Of a stretch of 61,913 nt of DNA, positions 25,647-36,345 are shown piece by piece. The translations under genes and the position numbers were made by a program. The notes beneath the pieces are model-generated. The model did no database searches. It had not been told where the DNA came from and saw nothing but the letters and a program-made list of their open reading frames with translations. This DNA is from Flammula alnicola (taxonomy: Eukaryota; Basidiomycota; Agaricomycetes; Agaricales; Strophariaceae), in contig JADNRV010000289.1 in the NCBI GenBank assembly GCA_015499995.1, positions 1-61,913 on the forward strand. Reading direction: 5' to 3'. How positions within the stretch are numbered: the stretch's first letter is position 1; each line of letters starts with the position of its first letter.

Positions 25647-25774
25647 CTAATCCCCTCGAGGTCTCAGGACCAGTCGAACCCGTTTCCGAAACAGTTAGGC
25701 GGTGCACGATCCTGCCCTGTGATCAGCAGCAGGATCTGCGAAAAAATCGCATGAGAATTGGCGAGCGGAGGAGG
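25647..25774 (-). repeat. Retroelement B2 repeat (128 bp)
   Basis: Direct repeat of 26191-26318; both begin ctaatcccctcgaggtctca and end gcgagcggaggagg. Confidence 0.92.
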
Positions 25775-25888
25775 CATACATGCAAACTAGTCCTATGTGT
25801 AAAGTACAGAGTCCGTGGAAGAGAAATATAAGTATGAGAAACAGAGTCTGACATACAGGCTATTACAGTAACAGGGATGGTGGGTGGG

Positions 25889-26190
25889 TAAGCAAAATGT
25901 CTAGTTGGGACGGCTATCGACTGGGCTGAGAAGGTGGAAATCAACTCAGATACCTCGGACAGGTGCGTAAAAATAGGCACCTGGTGTCTCATATCTTGTC
26001 TCGAGAGAACAAGAGATGGGGAGCAGGTCCGCTGCGGGGGCTGGACCTGGAGGCGCATCATATGCCTAATGACGACGAAATGCCATCAGCTGCGACATGA
26101 TGGGAAGGGAGGAGGAGAGGAGACGGAGGAATATTCACATGCCTCATCGGGTATTAGACTCCTGTAAACTCCTACGATTTTTAAATCCAA
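25889..26190 (-). repeat. Retroelement A2 repeat (302 bp)
   Basis: Direct repeat of 31360-31661; both begin taagcaaaatgtctagttgg and end tttttaaatccaa. Confidence 0.93.
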
Positions 26191-26318
26191 CTAATCCCCT
26201 CGAGGTCTCAGGACCAGTCGAACCCGTTTCCGAAACAGTTAGGCGGTGCACGATCCTGCCCTGTGATCAGCAGCAGGATCTGCGAAAAAATCGCATGAGA
26301 ATTGGCGAGCGGAGGAGG
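26191..26318 (-). repeat. Retroelement B1 repeat (128 bp)
   Basis: Partner of 25647-25774, directly adjacent to A2. Confidence 0.92.
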
Positions 26319-26383
26319 TAAGGAGCTATGATGTTTGAAGCTGTATGAGATGGGAGTCGTAGGAAAGGGAGAAAGTGAGGCAA

Positions 26384-27388
26384 TTATTGGGCGTGTGTGT
26401 GGCCAGATGGTGAAGCAGAGGTGTATAGAAGGGCTGCGAGGAGCGCTGGGTGCTTGCGAATATATGCCTCAAAAGCGGTGGACTTCCAGCGGCCTATGCC
26501 CTGGATGATGTGGGGGGGCACACCGAGGGATGCTAGGAAGGTCGCTCCGCCTGGGCGGAAAGAATGGCCGCCAACTTCGTCAGGGAAATATTTCCCGAGC
26601 ATTTTGAGGAACCACCCACGGCGAGGAATACTACCGTCTTTGCGCAGCCAGAGTTCGGGCTTGTAGGGAAAAACCTTGTCGCGCATGTTAAGATAGCGTG
26701 AGAAGATTGCCGTGCACTGTGCGCCAGTGTTGTTGAGGTGGATAAGGACACGGCTTCCCTCGTAAAGACGATCTGCCTTGTGACCTGGCAGGGTAAAGGC
26801 ATAGTGTTGGTCGGAGCGATCCACCGTGGACCGCATTACCACCTTACGGTAATCACGAAGATGCTGTTTGTCTGGCCAGACGCTCTCGCCGAGGCGGAGA
26901 AGGCCATGGAACGAGGTGTGGCAAATAGTGAGGAAGAGGATGTCGTCGAGGTCGTGGGAAGAGGCAAGGAGACTGTGGGCATGTTGGAGTTCAGTCGCGG
27001 TGATGCCGCGCTTGCGAGAGGTGCCAATAGCCCGCATTTTGGTGCATCCAGTCAGTGTGCGCTTGACAAGTTGTGAGTGCCGGATCTCACGGACGTTGGG
27101 GTAGAACACCTCGAGCTGGCTGCAGATGCCAGACAAGTATGAGTTGACAGAGCTAGGCTTGATGTGATGACACATGTAAACGATAAAGAAACTGAAGGTG
27201 TCTGGGGTGGGATCAATGGGGAAATTATGGAGGCGGCAGAATGAGACATAGGAATGGAGGGCAGATGTATATGATGCAATGGAGGATGGTTCGAGGGTGT
27301 AGCCAAGAGCAATGGAGCGCTCGCGCTCCAACCGCTCCATGGTCCAGGCAGCCCGCTGAGGCTGCCTGGCCGACGATCCGAAATTCAT
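26384..27388 (-). CDS. Tyrosine recombinase of the retroelement, 334 aa
   Basis: Intact ORF. The N-terminal SAM-like core-binding part is SYTSALHSYVSFCRLHNFP. The catalytic half has the first Arg in GLLRLGE, the HxxR box as GGHSFRPGGATFLASLG, then GRWKSTAFEAYIRKHP with the candidate nucleophile Tyr. This is the integrase substitute of DIRS-order elements and inserts circular cDNA by site-type recombination. Its ATG overlaps the stop of the RNase H frame (ATGA at 27385-27388), a compact arrangement suggesting re-initiation. All catalytic residues seem present, so the enzyme could still act in trans. Confidence 0.92.
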   Translation of the reverse strand: MNFGSSARQPQRAAWTMERLERERSIALGYTLEPSSIASYTSALHSYVSFCRLHNFPIDPTPDTFSFFIVYMCHHIKPSSVNSYLSGICSQLEVFYPNVREIRHSQLVKRTLTGCTKMRAIGTSRKRGITATELQHAHSLLASSHDLDDILFLTICHTSFHGLLRLGESVWPDKQHLRDYRKVVMRSTVDRSDQHYAFTLPGHKADRLYEGSRVLIHLNNTGAQCTAIFSRYLNMRDKVFPYKPELWLRKDGSIPRRGWFLKMLGKYFPDEVGGHSFRPGGATFLASLGVPPHIIQGIGRWKSTAFEAYIRKHPALLAALLYTSASPSGHTHAQ

Positions 27389-30253
27389 GATAGCGCAGCC
27401 CCCAGCGTCAATTGAGGGGGTTGAAAGTGTTGGATGATGAGGTTAGGGGCATACTTCCACACGGTCGCATTGTCGAACCTGGAAAGAGCATCCGCAACCA
27501 CATTCTGTTCGCCAGAGATGTGCAGCACACGCAGCTGGCAGCCGAAGCGCAGCATTAGGTCAGCTGCGGTAAGTGCAATAGGGTTGAAACTGGTGGTGGC
27601 CCGCAGCGTTCTGAAAAGGCCGCAGGCGTTTGTGCTGTCAGAGTAGATGATGACGCGAGTTGGCGGTGGTGACGTAGCGTGCAAGATCCAGTGGAAAGCG
27701 GAGAGAACAGTGTAAGCTTCCCAAAAATAAAGGTTTACCGTCCATAGTGCTGGGTATGTTATCTGCCCGGCAAAACCCGAAATGTTGTTTCTCGAGTGTT
27801 GTTGTCGACCTCCTGAACACAAATCTGCACCATATACCACGAAACCCGGCAGGAGCATATCTATGTACGTTTTAAAAAAAATTGTCTCTTTAGAATTTTT
27901 TTAACTGCTCTGGAAACAGTGTAATAAATGAGAATGTTATCTGCCACAGCCAAATTTGTCTCTCAGAGTGTCTCAAATGACTATTTGTCAATTCATGCAC
28001 CCAAATCTCGTCCTTGGACCTTGAAATTTTGCATAGGTGTAGCTTAGGATGTAAATAAAATAGTTGTCTCTTCAAAAAAATTTAATTTTCACATTGAGCT
28101 GTGGAAGACGTCGCGATGTTATCTGCCATGGCCAATGTTATCTGCCATTACCATATTTGGCTGGCATGTTATCTGCCATCCCCTCCTAGAGAGCCCTTTT
28201 CTGCCCAGTTTCGGCAGATGGTCCACAGGTTTTTTGTGTTCAAAAGGTGTAGATATATACATGGAATAATCGTAATTAATTGCAGGTCCATAGATAAATT
28301 AATGAAGGTGGTAGCTCAATTTATGTCTCATACCCGCCCAGAAACAGCAAATTCTCGAGCTTGGTGCGCGCAAAGCGCGCCGGGAAAAAACCCGAAAATC
28401 AGAAAATTTGATAGGATTGCGGAATCAGGCTAGGATATTGATTGGCGAAAAAATCTGTCCATTTCTTTGAAATCTCTCTTTTTCTCTCCCTTTTCCTTCC
28501 TTTTCCTTCCTTTTCCTTTCTTTTTCCTCTTTCGGATACCCAGTAGTATGGTGGGAGAACCAAAATAAATGTGCCGTGTAGCGGCGCCTGGATTGATTCT
28601 GGCCTGAAAACCGAGATCGTGGCGTGGAGACCAGAAACCCATGCCAAAGAGGCAGGCATCTGAGAGAAGCACATACTCGGCATCGCTGGGGGGCCACTCG
28701 ATGGCGTTCATGAAGTAAACACCACCGCATGTCTCAAGGTGATTCGCCGCCCAAAGAAGTTCCATGCAAACCGCCTTGTTGATATAAATTTCGGAAAACG
28801 ACTGCTTCTTGCCTGCCATCTTGTCATACAGGGCGCTGAGGGAAGGCCGGAGTAGTGGATAGACGTTTAGTGCCCAATTGATCCAGCCTGCGAGTGCCTG
28901 GTAGTCGGAGAGCTTCGCGCGATGGCCCATCACAGCAAACTCCCTAATGGCGAAGATGAGGTCGAGGCGAGATTGGTTAGGCATGGTGACAGACATCGCA
29001 TTTGCGTCAACCTCAAACCCAATGATCTTGAGGGCTCGGCCCGACTGCTGCTTCTCATCCTTGTGAGGAATCCCGAGCTCGTCCCACAGTTGAAGCAGGC
29101 GTGTCTGTTTGGCCGGCATAAATCTTTGGTATGGCTCATACCACAGGACATTGATAGCGAGTTCGTAGGAGAAGACGTCGTCAACGTAGGCGAGTAGGTC
29201 AGAAATGCCCTTGATCCAGCAAGCGATCCAGAGTACGAGCGCGAAGAAGCTGCCCCAGATGCCACCAGAACCACGTCCTCCAAAGTTGTTGACGTGGTCA
29301 ATGAATAGCTTCGTGAACGCCCTCACGATTTGCCAAACCTGAAACGCAGGGGACATGGGCATTGTTCGGTAGGCTTCGCTAACGTCGCACTTGAAAAGGA
29401 CGAGGTCAGCATCCTGCCCATAGACTTCGCGAGCTCTGATTAAGGCATCGCCAAGCTCGGGAATGCCATCGAGTTTGACGGAGACCTTGCTTTTGTCAAT
29501 CATTGAGTTGCGTGAGAGGGCGCCAGCACTGTGATCCACCACCAAACGTAGCTTCGTCCCATCCTTCCCTTTCGGCACAACGGAGCAAGGTACTGCCATC
29601 ATGCCAGGCAAGAGCTCGGGAATTTCAGTAAAACGCCCAAGCTGAACCTCCTTGGCACATTGCTCTTTGGCGAAGGCAATGTCAGCAGGTTTACGGAGGT
29701 ACTCCTCAGCGTCCAACATATGCGGCAGGGTTACCTTCGAGGGGTCGCACCATGGCCAGAAGCCGGAACACAGTGCCTCGACAACGGAAGCCGCGAACGC
29801 GGGGTTGGGGTGCTGGGCCAGGTAGCTCTCAAAGATGTCGACATTGATTGGCGTGCGGATGGGAAACAGCTTGGGATGTTCTCGGATGGTTTGTTGAGCA
29901 GGGGAGAATGCAAGCACAGAGTCGGGCACCTGAGGTAAGGGAGGCAGGGTTTCCGATTGGCCGATGAGGGTCAAGCGGGGCAGGTCGTCCCCGCCCCACC
30001 AGAAATGCCGAACGTACGAAGGCCGACTCTCCAACCCCTCAAACCTCGACACCTGCTTCGTGGAGTCCTTCACAAATGAGCAAACGTCACTTAGTGCATG
30101 CGGAGGCGACGTGTCCTGTAGCCTAGCATCAGATGCAAATGTGGGCGAAGCTGCAGGTGGTGGGGGTGTTAGGGCAGGTCCCAAAGTTGAACCTTCAACA
30201 AGGCGATTGTCGTGGCTTGGTGGTGGCAACTGAAGATCGGCCGCTATGTCCAT
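27385..30253 (-). pseudogene. Reverse transcriptase-RNase H gene, interrupted
   Basis: From a candidate ATG at 30253 (MDIAADLQLPPP) the frame runs through RT: MMAVPCSVVPKGKDGTKLRL, DLVLFKCDVSEAYRTMPMS, active-site LAYVDDVFSY, KIIGFEVDANAMSV, then the start of RNase H (VLLSDACLFGMGFWS). At 28562 it is cut by an 830-bp insertion. The rest of RNase H resumes at 27731 (FWEAYTVLSAFHWIL, YSDSTNACGLF, HISGEQNVVADALSR) and ends at 27385. Apart from the insertion and its 8-bp duplication the reading frame is continuous, so the insertion is recent relative to the retroelement. The start overlaps the gag frame by 59 nt. Confidence 0.88.
27732..28561. mobile_element. 830-bp TIR element (MITE-like) nested in RT/RNase H
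   Basis: Begins GGTTTACCGTCCATAGTGCT and its reverse complement from the other end begins GGTTCTCCCACCATACTACT. About 20 of 26 terminal bases match. It is flanked by an exact 8-bp direct repeat aaaataaa (27724-27731 and 28562-28569); removing the element and one copy restores the RNase H frame. The interior has five copies of atgttatctgcc (27756, 27934, 28116, 28135, 28166) and a CT-rich right end. No coding capacity. An 8-bp duplication is compatible with hAT, P or KDZ-type transposases; which one is not resolved. Confidence 0.83.
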
Positions 30254-31313
30254 TGCTAGCACTGGATCCTCCTCCGTTCTGGAGCCAGAGGAGGTTGAGG
30301 TTGATAAATTGGGATGGGTCGGAGAGAGACATATCCCTCCGCTGCGCAACTCTGAGGCGCACTGCTTTGTCGTATGCAATGACGCGGAGATGTCGGTCAA
30401 TCGGGACAGAGGTGAACAGCTGCTTGACGAATTTGCCATAGGTGGCAAGCTCTTGTGCGCGGTGCGGGAAGACATAGATGACCGCTTCGACGTATTGGTC
30501 CCACGCAATCGTCCATGCTGCATGGGATCCGACAGTCTTTGCAGGAGTGCTGGAACCTCCGATAATGACCTCGAGGGTGCCGAGTTTCTCTCGCTGACGG
30601 TCGTCGGGGTTGACAGAGTAGACGGCAGAGTACACGTGGTCGAGATTGACAACGCGCCCAGCGAGCATGTTGGACCACTCGCCGTCAGGGAATTGTGGGA
30701 GTCGCGCTGAGTTGAGGAGGGATGATTTGGCGAACTTTGGGTCGCGAGCGAAGTTCTCGAGCATCGATTGGGTCTTTTGGAGCTCGGGGGACAGCGTGGA
30801 AGGCTCGAGTTCCTCCTGGATGACCCATGCGAACTGCCCGGGGTCGATGCGTCGTTTGGGGTTCGGATTGTCGGCCATGTCATCCGAGCCAGGAGATCGG
30901 CATCGTTTGGCGCCGGGCATTCGTTCCGATCGGCTATCATCTGGGTCGGGTTCGCCGTCGGCATCTCCTGCGACATGTTCATCCGGCTGAGCAGGGTGCG
31001 CCGTTCGGTCAAGCGCTGCTCCTCGGATGGAGTCGTGGTTGTCGAGTATGTTGAGGTAGGACCCGAGAGCCTGCTTAACAAGCTCGGATTGGTTCTCTTC
31101 TTGCGCGGCATGATCTGAAAGGACTTTTTGGATCGCTACCAGGGCGTCAATCTTATCAGCCTGGCCGGTGCGGTAGCTGTCTACTATCTTCAAGCACGCA
31201 GATGCGATCTCTTCCGGGAGCACGGCTGTGCTCTTTTCGCCTGGCTCGTGACGAGTGCTTGTCCCCTCGGACAGATTTTGGGATGTAGATTGAGTGGATA
31301 GGGTTTCGGTCAT
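30195..31313 (-). CDS. Gag-like protein of the retroelement, 372 aa
   Basis: First ORF of the element, directly after the A1 repeat. Acidic N-terminal half with DPDDSRSERMPGAKRCRSPG, then SMLENFARDPKFAKSSLLNS and AWTIAWDQYVEAVIYVFPHR, which look like a structured Gag domain. No CCHC zinc knuckle is visible. It overlaps the RT frame at its 3' end. Function is inferred from position and general composition. Confidence 0.75.
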   Translation of the reverse strand: MTETLSTQSTSQNLSEGTSTRHEPGEKSTAVLPEEIASACLKIVDSYRTGQADKIDALVAIQKVLSDHAAQEENQSELVKQALGSYLNILDNHDSIRGAALDRTAHPAQPDEHVAGDADGEPDPDDSRSERMPGAKRCRSPGSDDMADNPNPKRRIDPGQFAWVIQEELEPSTLSPELQKTQSMLENFARDPKFAKSSLLNSARLPQFPDGEWSNMLAGRVVNLDHVYSAVYSVNPDDRQREKLGTLEVIIGGSSTPAKTVGSHAAWTIAWDQYVEAVIYVFPHRAQELATYGKFVKQLFTSVPIDRHLRVIAYDKAVRLRVAQRRDMSLSDPSQFINLNLLWLQNGGGSSASNGHSGRSSVATTKPRQSPC

Positions 31314-31359
31314 GTATCGGAATGAGATTCTGGATCGATGCGAGGTACGAAGAGGGGAT

Positions 31360-31661
31360 TAAGCAAAATGTCTAGTTGGGACGGCTATCGACTGGGCTGA
31401 GAAGGTGGAAATCAACTCAGATACCTCGGACAGGTGCGTAAAAATAGGCACCTGGTGTCTCATATCTTGTCTCGAGAGAACAAGAGATGGGGAGCAGGTC
31501 CGCTGCGGGGGCTGGACCTGGAGGCGCATCATATGCCTAATGACGACGAAATGCCATCAGCTGCGACATGATGGGAAGGGAGGAGGAGAGGAGACGGAGG
31601 AATATTCACATGCCTCATCGGGTATTAGACTCCTGTAAACTCCTACGATTTTTAAATCCAA
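31360..31661 (-). repeat. Retroelement A1 repeat (302 bp)
   Basis: Partner of 25889-26190; the 5' terminus of the element on the minus strand. Confidence 0.93.
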
Positions 31662-31670
31662 TTAAGAATG

Positions 31671-33247
31671 TTATATTGCAGTACTATCCGATATCCAGTG
31701 TAAGCAAGCAACTAAAGGCGCCCCGCTGAAGACTGACTCTATATTTACGTTAAATTTAACAGAGGGAGAAGCTTTTGTGTCAGGCAGGAGCCTGGTTTGA
31801 AAATCAGTTACATCGTCCTCCGATTCTTTCAAAATCTCGAATTGATTCAATGTCATCTCCCGGTCGTGATAGAAAAGCTTCAAATTCAGACTGACCGTCT
31901 GCAGAGCGACAAGCATTGGATTGGTGAAAGCTTGATCGAGGTCCGACCATCCGCCAGAACGATCCACAATCCAGGAAATGGTATTCGTACCTGTCCCAGG
32001 CTGTCGATCTTGCATGGACATGTCCATGTAAATTTCTACGGTTATAAACTGGATTCCAACGGGTGAGGTCGCCGTTGCAAGGAACTGGTCGATTTGGTAT
32101 AGTTGGTCCTTGATACCGTCAGCGGCATGCTCAGAACCCCGTACTTTGAACTTCATGGTTCGTAGGGCGATCAGGCGACTGAGATAATCAGGGGCCAGTA
32201 GTTCGAGATTTGCGCCTTGAGTCCCGTCAGATTTGCAAACTAAATTATTGTCAAACGAATCCCAAACGTACCTGTCCATGTGATGTCCTGAAGCTCGAGC
32301 ATTTCGAGGGAACGAGCAGCACCGAGGATAAATTGAAAGAGCAACTGTAATTCAGGAGTGTTCAGCGGGATGGACACTGAGATGGTTTTTAGATGGGAGA
32401 AAGAGATTGCTGGAGGCGCCAGGGGTAGCGATGCAGACACTGAATTTAGGAAAGGTCGCAGTACTTGAAAAAATCCCATATACGGGGAATAAATCATCGT
32501 TAGCCTTTCGATCCTTGCTAAATTTCGGGAGGCCACCTCGCAAGTTTCGGGTGACGGTACTTCAGTACGTTGCATAAAACGAACGTCGCACAACGAGAGT
32601 TCATGTAAACTGTGGGACTGCAGTTCTCCTGTCACGAACGAGTGCGGCAAATTGTAGATGTTGATAAATCGAAGTGATTCGAGCGAAGGCTTGGAATATA
32701 TCCGATCGATGGCATCCTTGATACGGTCGCTGACTTGGGCCCAGTTTAAAAGCCCATGTTGTGCATCGAGGGAAAATTTTTCGATGCCGACGCCGGTGAA
32801 AAGCTTGAGAAGGATGATCACAGAATTCTCCTTGAGACCGAGCTTTCTGGCGGCATAGAAATCTGCGAGTCTCGACTTTTGATGAAGCCGTCCAAGTTTC
32901 GTAGAACCGAATATCCTATGAGGCGTGCATGGCCGCATGTCGAAGACTATGTTTATTGAACGAATACTGGATAAGAGGTCCTTGTTGTGCTTCAGGATCT
33001 TGACTAGTCGGGCGACGCGCTTCGGTGAAAAATCGTCCACAATGAATTTGATTTCGGAGAAGAGGTGCTTGCGGGAGTGGAAATGAAAGGCCGTCGAAAC
33101 GAGGGAGCAGGCACGGAGGGTGGTCAGCGACTCATTGTGAGGTTTCCCGGAGGCGATTTCGCCTATGATAATGTTGATGATTTCTTGAGGTAAGGGTGGT
33201 ATCGAAGGAAGATGCGTCATGACAGGAAACGGAGAATTGAACGACAT
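31671..33247 (-). CDS. F-box-like protein of the LPQEII family, about 506 aa
   Basis: Complement join(31671..32215,32272..33247). Start MSFNSPFPVMTHLPSIPPLPQEIINIIIGEIASGK; a second Met nine residues in is possible. It carries ACSLVSTAFHFHSRKHLFSEI and a leucine-rich body, with the family late intron after ITWTG. I use the acceptor ctcaag (56-nt intron, giving WTG-GANLELL). A nearer ttag acceptor is also in phase but would give a 32-nt intron. The retroelement starts 9 bp after the stop codon, so 3' UTR and polyadenylation signals may come from the element. Probable SCF-type adaptor with unknown target. Confidence 0.8.
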
Positions 33248-33451
33248 AGGGACGCGAAGCCCTGAGAGGAGACGAAGTCCGAAGTGTTCGAGGAGCCTAA
33301 TCGCAGTTAAGAACGGATGGGTGAGTACTAGTTTCGACCCGTTAATGATACTTAAAGCTTAAAGCTTGAGCATTAGCTCACCTTGACAGATGACACTACA
33401 CACAACCGACGCACAACAGGTTTCAGAAGCTCGCAATGTTCTCAAAGGAAT

Positions 33452-35037
33452 TCATGGACAACGACAAGTGTGGACTTTTGACCGCAAAGCAAATTCAACC
33501 ATGTCATGCGCGTGAGAACGCAATACACGGGTGCAGACACTGTAACTTCCCACCTTATATTTTAGTACTGATTCAAACCGGATTTCGACAAACTTCAATA
33601 TAAAGACATGAGGATTAGTCTGGAGAGCAGCAGCTTGGATGTTTACGTCGAATTGGATTGAAGGGGATGTTGCAACCCCAGGGAGGAAGTTCCGGGCATG
33701 ATGTGGTGTGACCATAATATGGGAACCATCGTCAGCAGTTGGCCTGGGAAGGACAGTTATATCCAGGAAAACCATCCGCAAGTGCACGCTGTGCATTGGA
33801 TGTGTTAAAATTTTGTCGAGTACTCTCCATTCAATGGGAGGGAGATGCTGAATGAATTCGGTCTCGCACAGTTCGACCGCGATGACTAATTCAATCCTGA
33901 CAGGTTCGAATTCGCGGCGAGGCACTGGAGAGAAGAGCAAGGCAATCATCGTGTAGAGAGAGTGGCGAGGCGCAGAACCGTGTTTTTCATTGAGCCTCAC
34001 ATGTCGGAGAGCGGGAAGCTGACTAAAGGCAATAGAGGTTGAAATATAATCGAAAGTCAGCAACCCTGTCAAAGAATTAGCACCGAAGGAAGCACAGGAA
34101 TAAGATGCGCACTTGACCATGAGATCTCTCTAATGTCAAGACTCTCCAGAGTTGGAGAAAACTGGAGGATAAATTTCCAGAGGCCGTCCAAAACAACATC
34201 GGACAATGGAAAATCTATCACAAGGCTTTTCAGTCGCGGCAAATAGTGCGAGGGAGAGTCAGATGGTGGCGAAGGTAGGGGGAAAATGTACGAATGCGGC
34301 GTATTCAGAAGTTCCAGTCTTTCTATGCCTGCCAAGTTGTTGGACGAAGGGGGCAGAACCCGAGATGGCAACCCGCTGGCGGACAAGGGACCCATGTTGC
34401 AAAGCGTCAATTCTCGCAAGTTGTTGGAAGATGCCTCTCCGGCTACGAGAACCGGGTCCAAATTGATGATACTTGAAAGACGCAATGATTTGAGCGAGGG
34501 ATTACAACGTATGGCGAGAAATATGGCCTTTGCGCGTGCATTAACACTAATCCAATCTAGAGAACCTCCCCGTGCCTCGAGCGCGAAGATCTCCAATGAA
34601 GCATGGCTCAAAATATCGAGGAGTTTGAGCAAATTATCCTCCCGTCGTCCTAGTTTACTCGTAAGGCGAAGGTATAGCTTTCTTGACCGCGAGTATAACC
34701 GATCCGGATGCAACATGGCCGGTGGCCAATTTGAATTCATGTCAAGGACAAGGGTAAGAGAGCGAATCCCCGCCACTAAATCTGTGTTGGCTGCGTTTTC
34801 TAGGATCTTGACGAGTCTGCCCGCTCGTTTCTGACCGGACTTGTTTCCTAGAAACTCGATGTGCGAGAAGAGGTGTCTTCGAGAATGGAAATGGAATGAT
34901 CTGGACACAAGAGAGCAGGCGCGGAGAGCGTCCAGCGAATCCTTATCGGCTTTGCGGTCTACGGCAACCTCGTCGACGATCAGGTTGATGATTTCTTGTG
35001 GTAAAGGGAGGATTGGGAGGGTTTCCGTGGGCGCCAT
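33452..35037 (-). CDS. F-box-like protein of the LPQEII family, 512 aa
   Basis: Complement join(33452..34065,34113..35037). N-terminus MAPTETLPILPLPQEIINLI then VDEVAVDRKADKDSLDALRA and CSLVSRSFHFHSRRHLFSHI. Repeating leucine-rich strands follow (NPSLKSLRLSSIINL, NNLRELTLCNMGPL), and the shared late intron lies after DIREISWS. This gene is the apparent parent of the fragments at 39126-40200 and 44135-44771, which share its first residues and the NNLRELxLCxMGPL block. Tandem with the preceding paralogue on the same strand. Confidence 0.82.
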
Positions 35038-35443
35038 TCACAGACCAAGTCGGGAGAAGGAAGTGGCACTGAGGCACTGGAATCCTGCTATGGAGGAGAA
35101 ACTAAGCAACCTGGTAAATATCCTCAAGACGTTGTGAGACTGGACCCTGAATTGATATGGCACAAGTGTGAGAAACGGCCCGCCACCCACGCGACCTCCA
35201 GAGATCTATTTTGAAAAACAGGTTCATACCTTGTTCATATCTTGTTCATATGTATCTCACCAATTTTATTCTCCGCGAATCTGCGTACATCGTCCTCTAA
35301 ACAGAGATTTCCATTACGAAGATTACACTTGTCCAAAGATGCAAGGCATGGCCGTCGGCTCATATTTTCTCTCTTATTTCGTCACTTAGAACCTTTATAA
35401 CACCAGCCCAGACTGCTGCGGACAAGACCCAGGTAGACTGACG

Positions 35444-36345
35444 GCGCCACCATTGGAACTTCTTCCTCAGATTTTGAAGGAGTTAGACTGGAAGGATATT
35501 TTCATCCAAGTGCCCCTAATCTCAAACCTATTTGACGACCACAAGTTCGTCGCCCGGGTGAAGATGACGATTGACTGCTCCCCATGCTCAACTTGAACCA
35601 CGGACTCGCTGACGTTCAACATCGTTTTAGCAACAGAGTCGCTCCCAATATACGATCCTGAAACGCTGGAAATCACTGTTCCTGCTGTGTATCTTGTCAA
35701 ATCTGGCGTCTGACGTATCACTCTCGCGCTCGATCATCGAGACTATGCCACAGGACTTTCTGCCCAGCGTCTTGCCTCGTTTCCTCAAGAACCTCCTGGT
35801 CCTGTCCAACTGCTTTTCCTCCTTGGCTCTCACATTGCCTAATCCTTGTTTGAACATTAGAGCTCCTTTTGTTGTAGACTGGACCCAGGCTCAAGAGATT
35901 GCAGCAGGCTATCCAAAGCACATGTTTCATTGGGTCGAAGCACCGGTGCGTCGCCTCTAATGCCGTAGTTAATTCCTGGAGTTGCTAATGTTATCCCAGC
36001 CCAAGCCATGCCTGCGTCTTCTTCTTCCAGACCACGGCGTATGTTGTGCAGAGCCTCTACCACTATCTCGAACTCCCGGAACGAAGTTTTGACCCTATCT
36101 CTGCAAAGCCTTTGTGGAGGCAAGCCGTACAATTTCTTGACAATAAAACACTCTCCAATTCCATCTCTTCCCGAAATTCCACTCATGTCCTTTCTTGACA
36201 ACCGCACTTTGTACAGACTCAGCATCGATCACACGACTGGAAGAGAGGGCCACCCCCACGATCTGGATAGCAATCAACCCCGTGTTATCAAGTTAACGGA
36301 CAGCCTCCGACAGCTCTATTCAACTTTGGTTCCTTGCTTCGGATA
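35444..36345 (+). pseudogene. Internally deleted copy of the 40.6-kb F-box family
   Basis: Starts with F-box-like PPLELLPQILKELDWKDIF (compare LPLELLTEILKALEWQDVL in the gene at 40591), then jumps over the middle part. Matching pieces follow: SLTFNIVLATESLPIYDP, LDHRDYATGLSAQRLASFPQ, VVDWTQAQEIAAGYPKH, and RTLYRLSIDHTTG ... VIKLTD. Several in-frame stops and shifts. Orientation is opposite to the two intact copies. Confidence 0.7.

Larger units (their letters stand above)
25647..31661 (-). mobile_element. Ngaro/PAT-type (DIRS order) retrotransposon, about 6.0 kb
   Basis: Read on the minus strand the order is A1 (31360-31661), gag, RT/RNase H, tyrosine recombinase, B1 (26191-26318), A2 (25889-26190), B2 (25647-25774). 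This is the split-direct-repeat layout A1-body-B1-A2-B2 known from PAT/Ngaro YR retrotransposons. A repeats are 302 bp and B repeats 128 bp, near-identical to their partners. B1 abuts A2 directly, while A2 and B2 are separated by 114 bp. Elements of this order integrate by a tyrosine recombinase, and no target-site duplication is seen, as expected. The element is inserted between two F-box loci; its 5' end is 9 bp past the stop codon of the gene at 31671. The RT/RNase H gene is broken by a nested element. Confidence 0.9.

Noticed and set aside
30254..31111. Upstream extension of the RT frame over gag
   Set aside because: Composition differs from RT and it lies in the alternative frame of the Gag ORF; RT is better started at 30253.
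32240..32271. 32-nt intron in the F-box gene at 31671
   Set aside because: A second in-phase acceptor gives a 56-nt intron, the size normal here, and a better family match.
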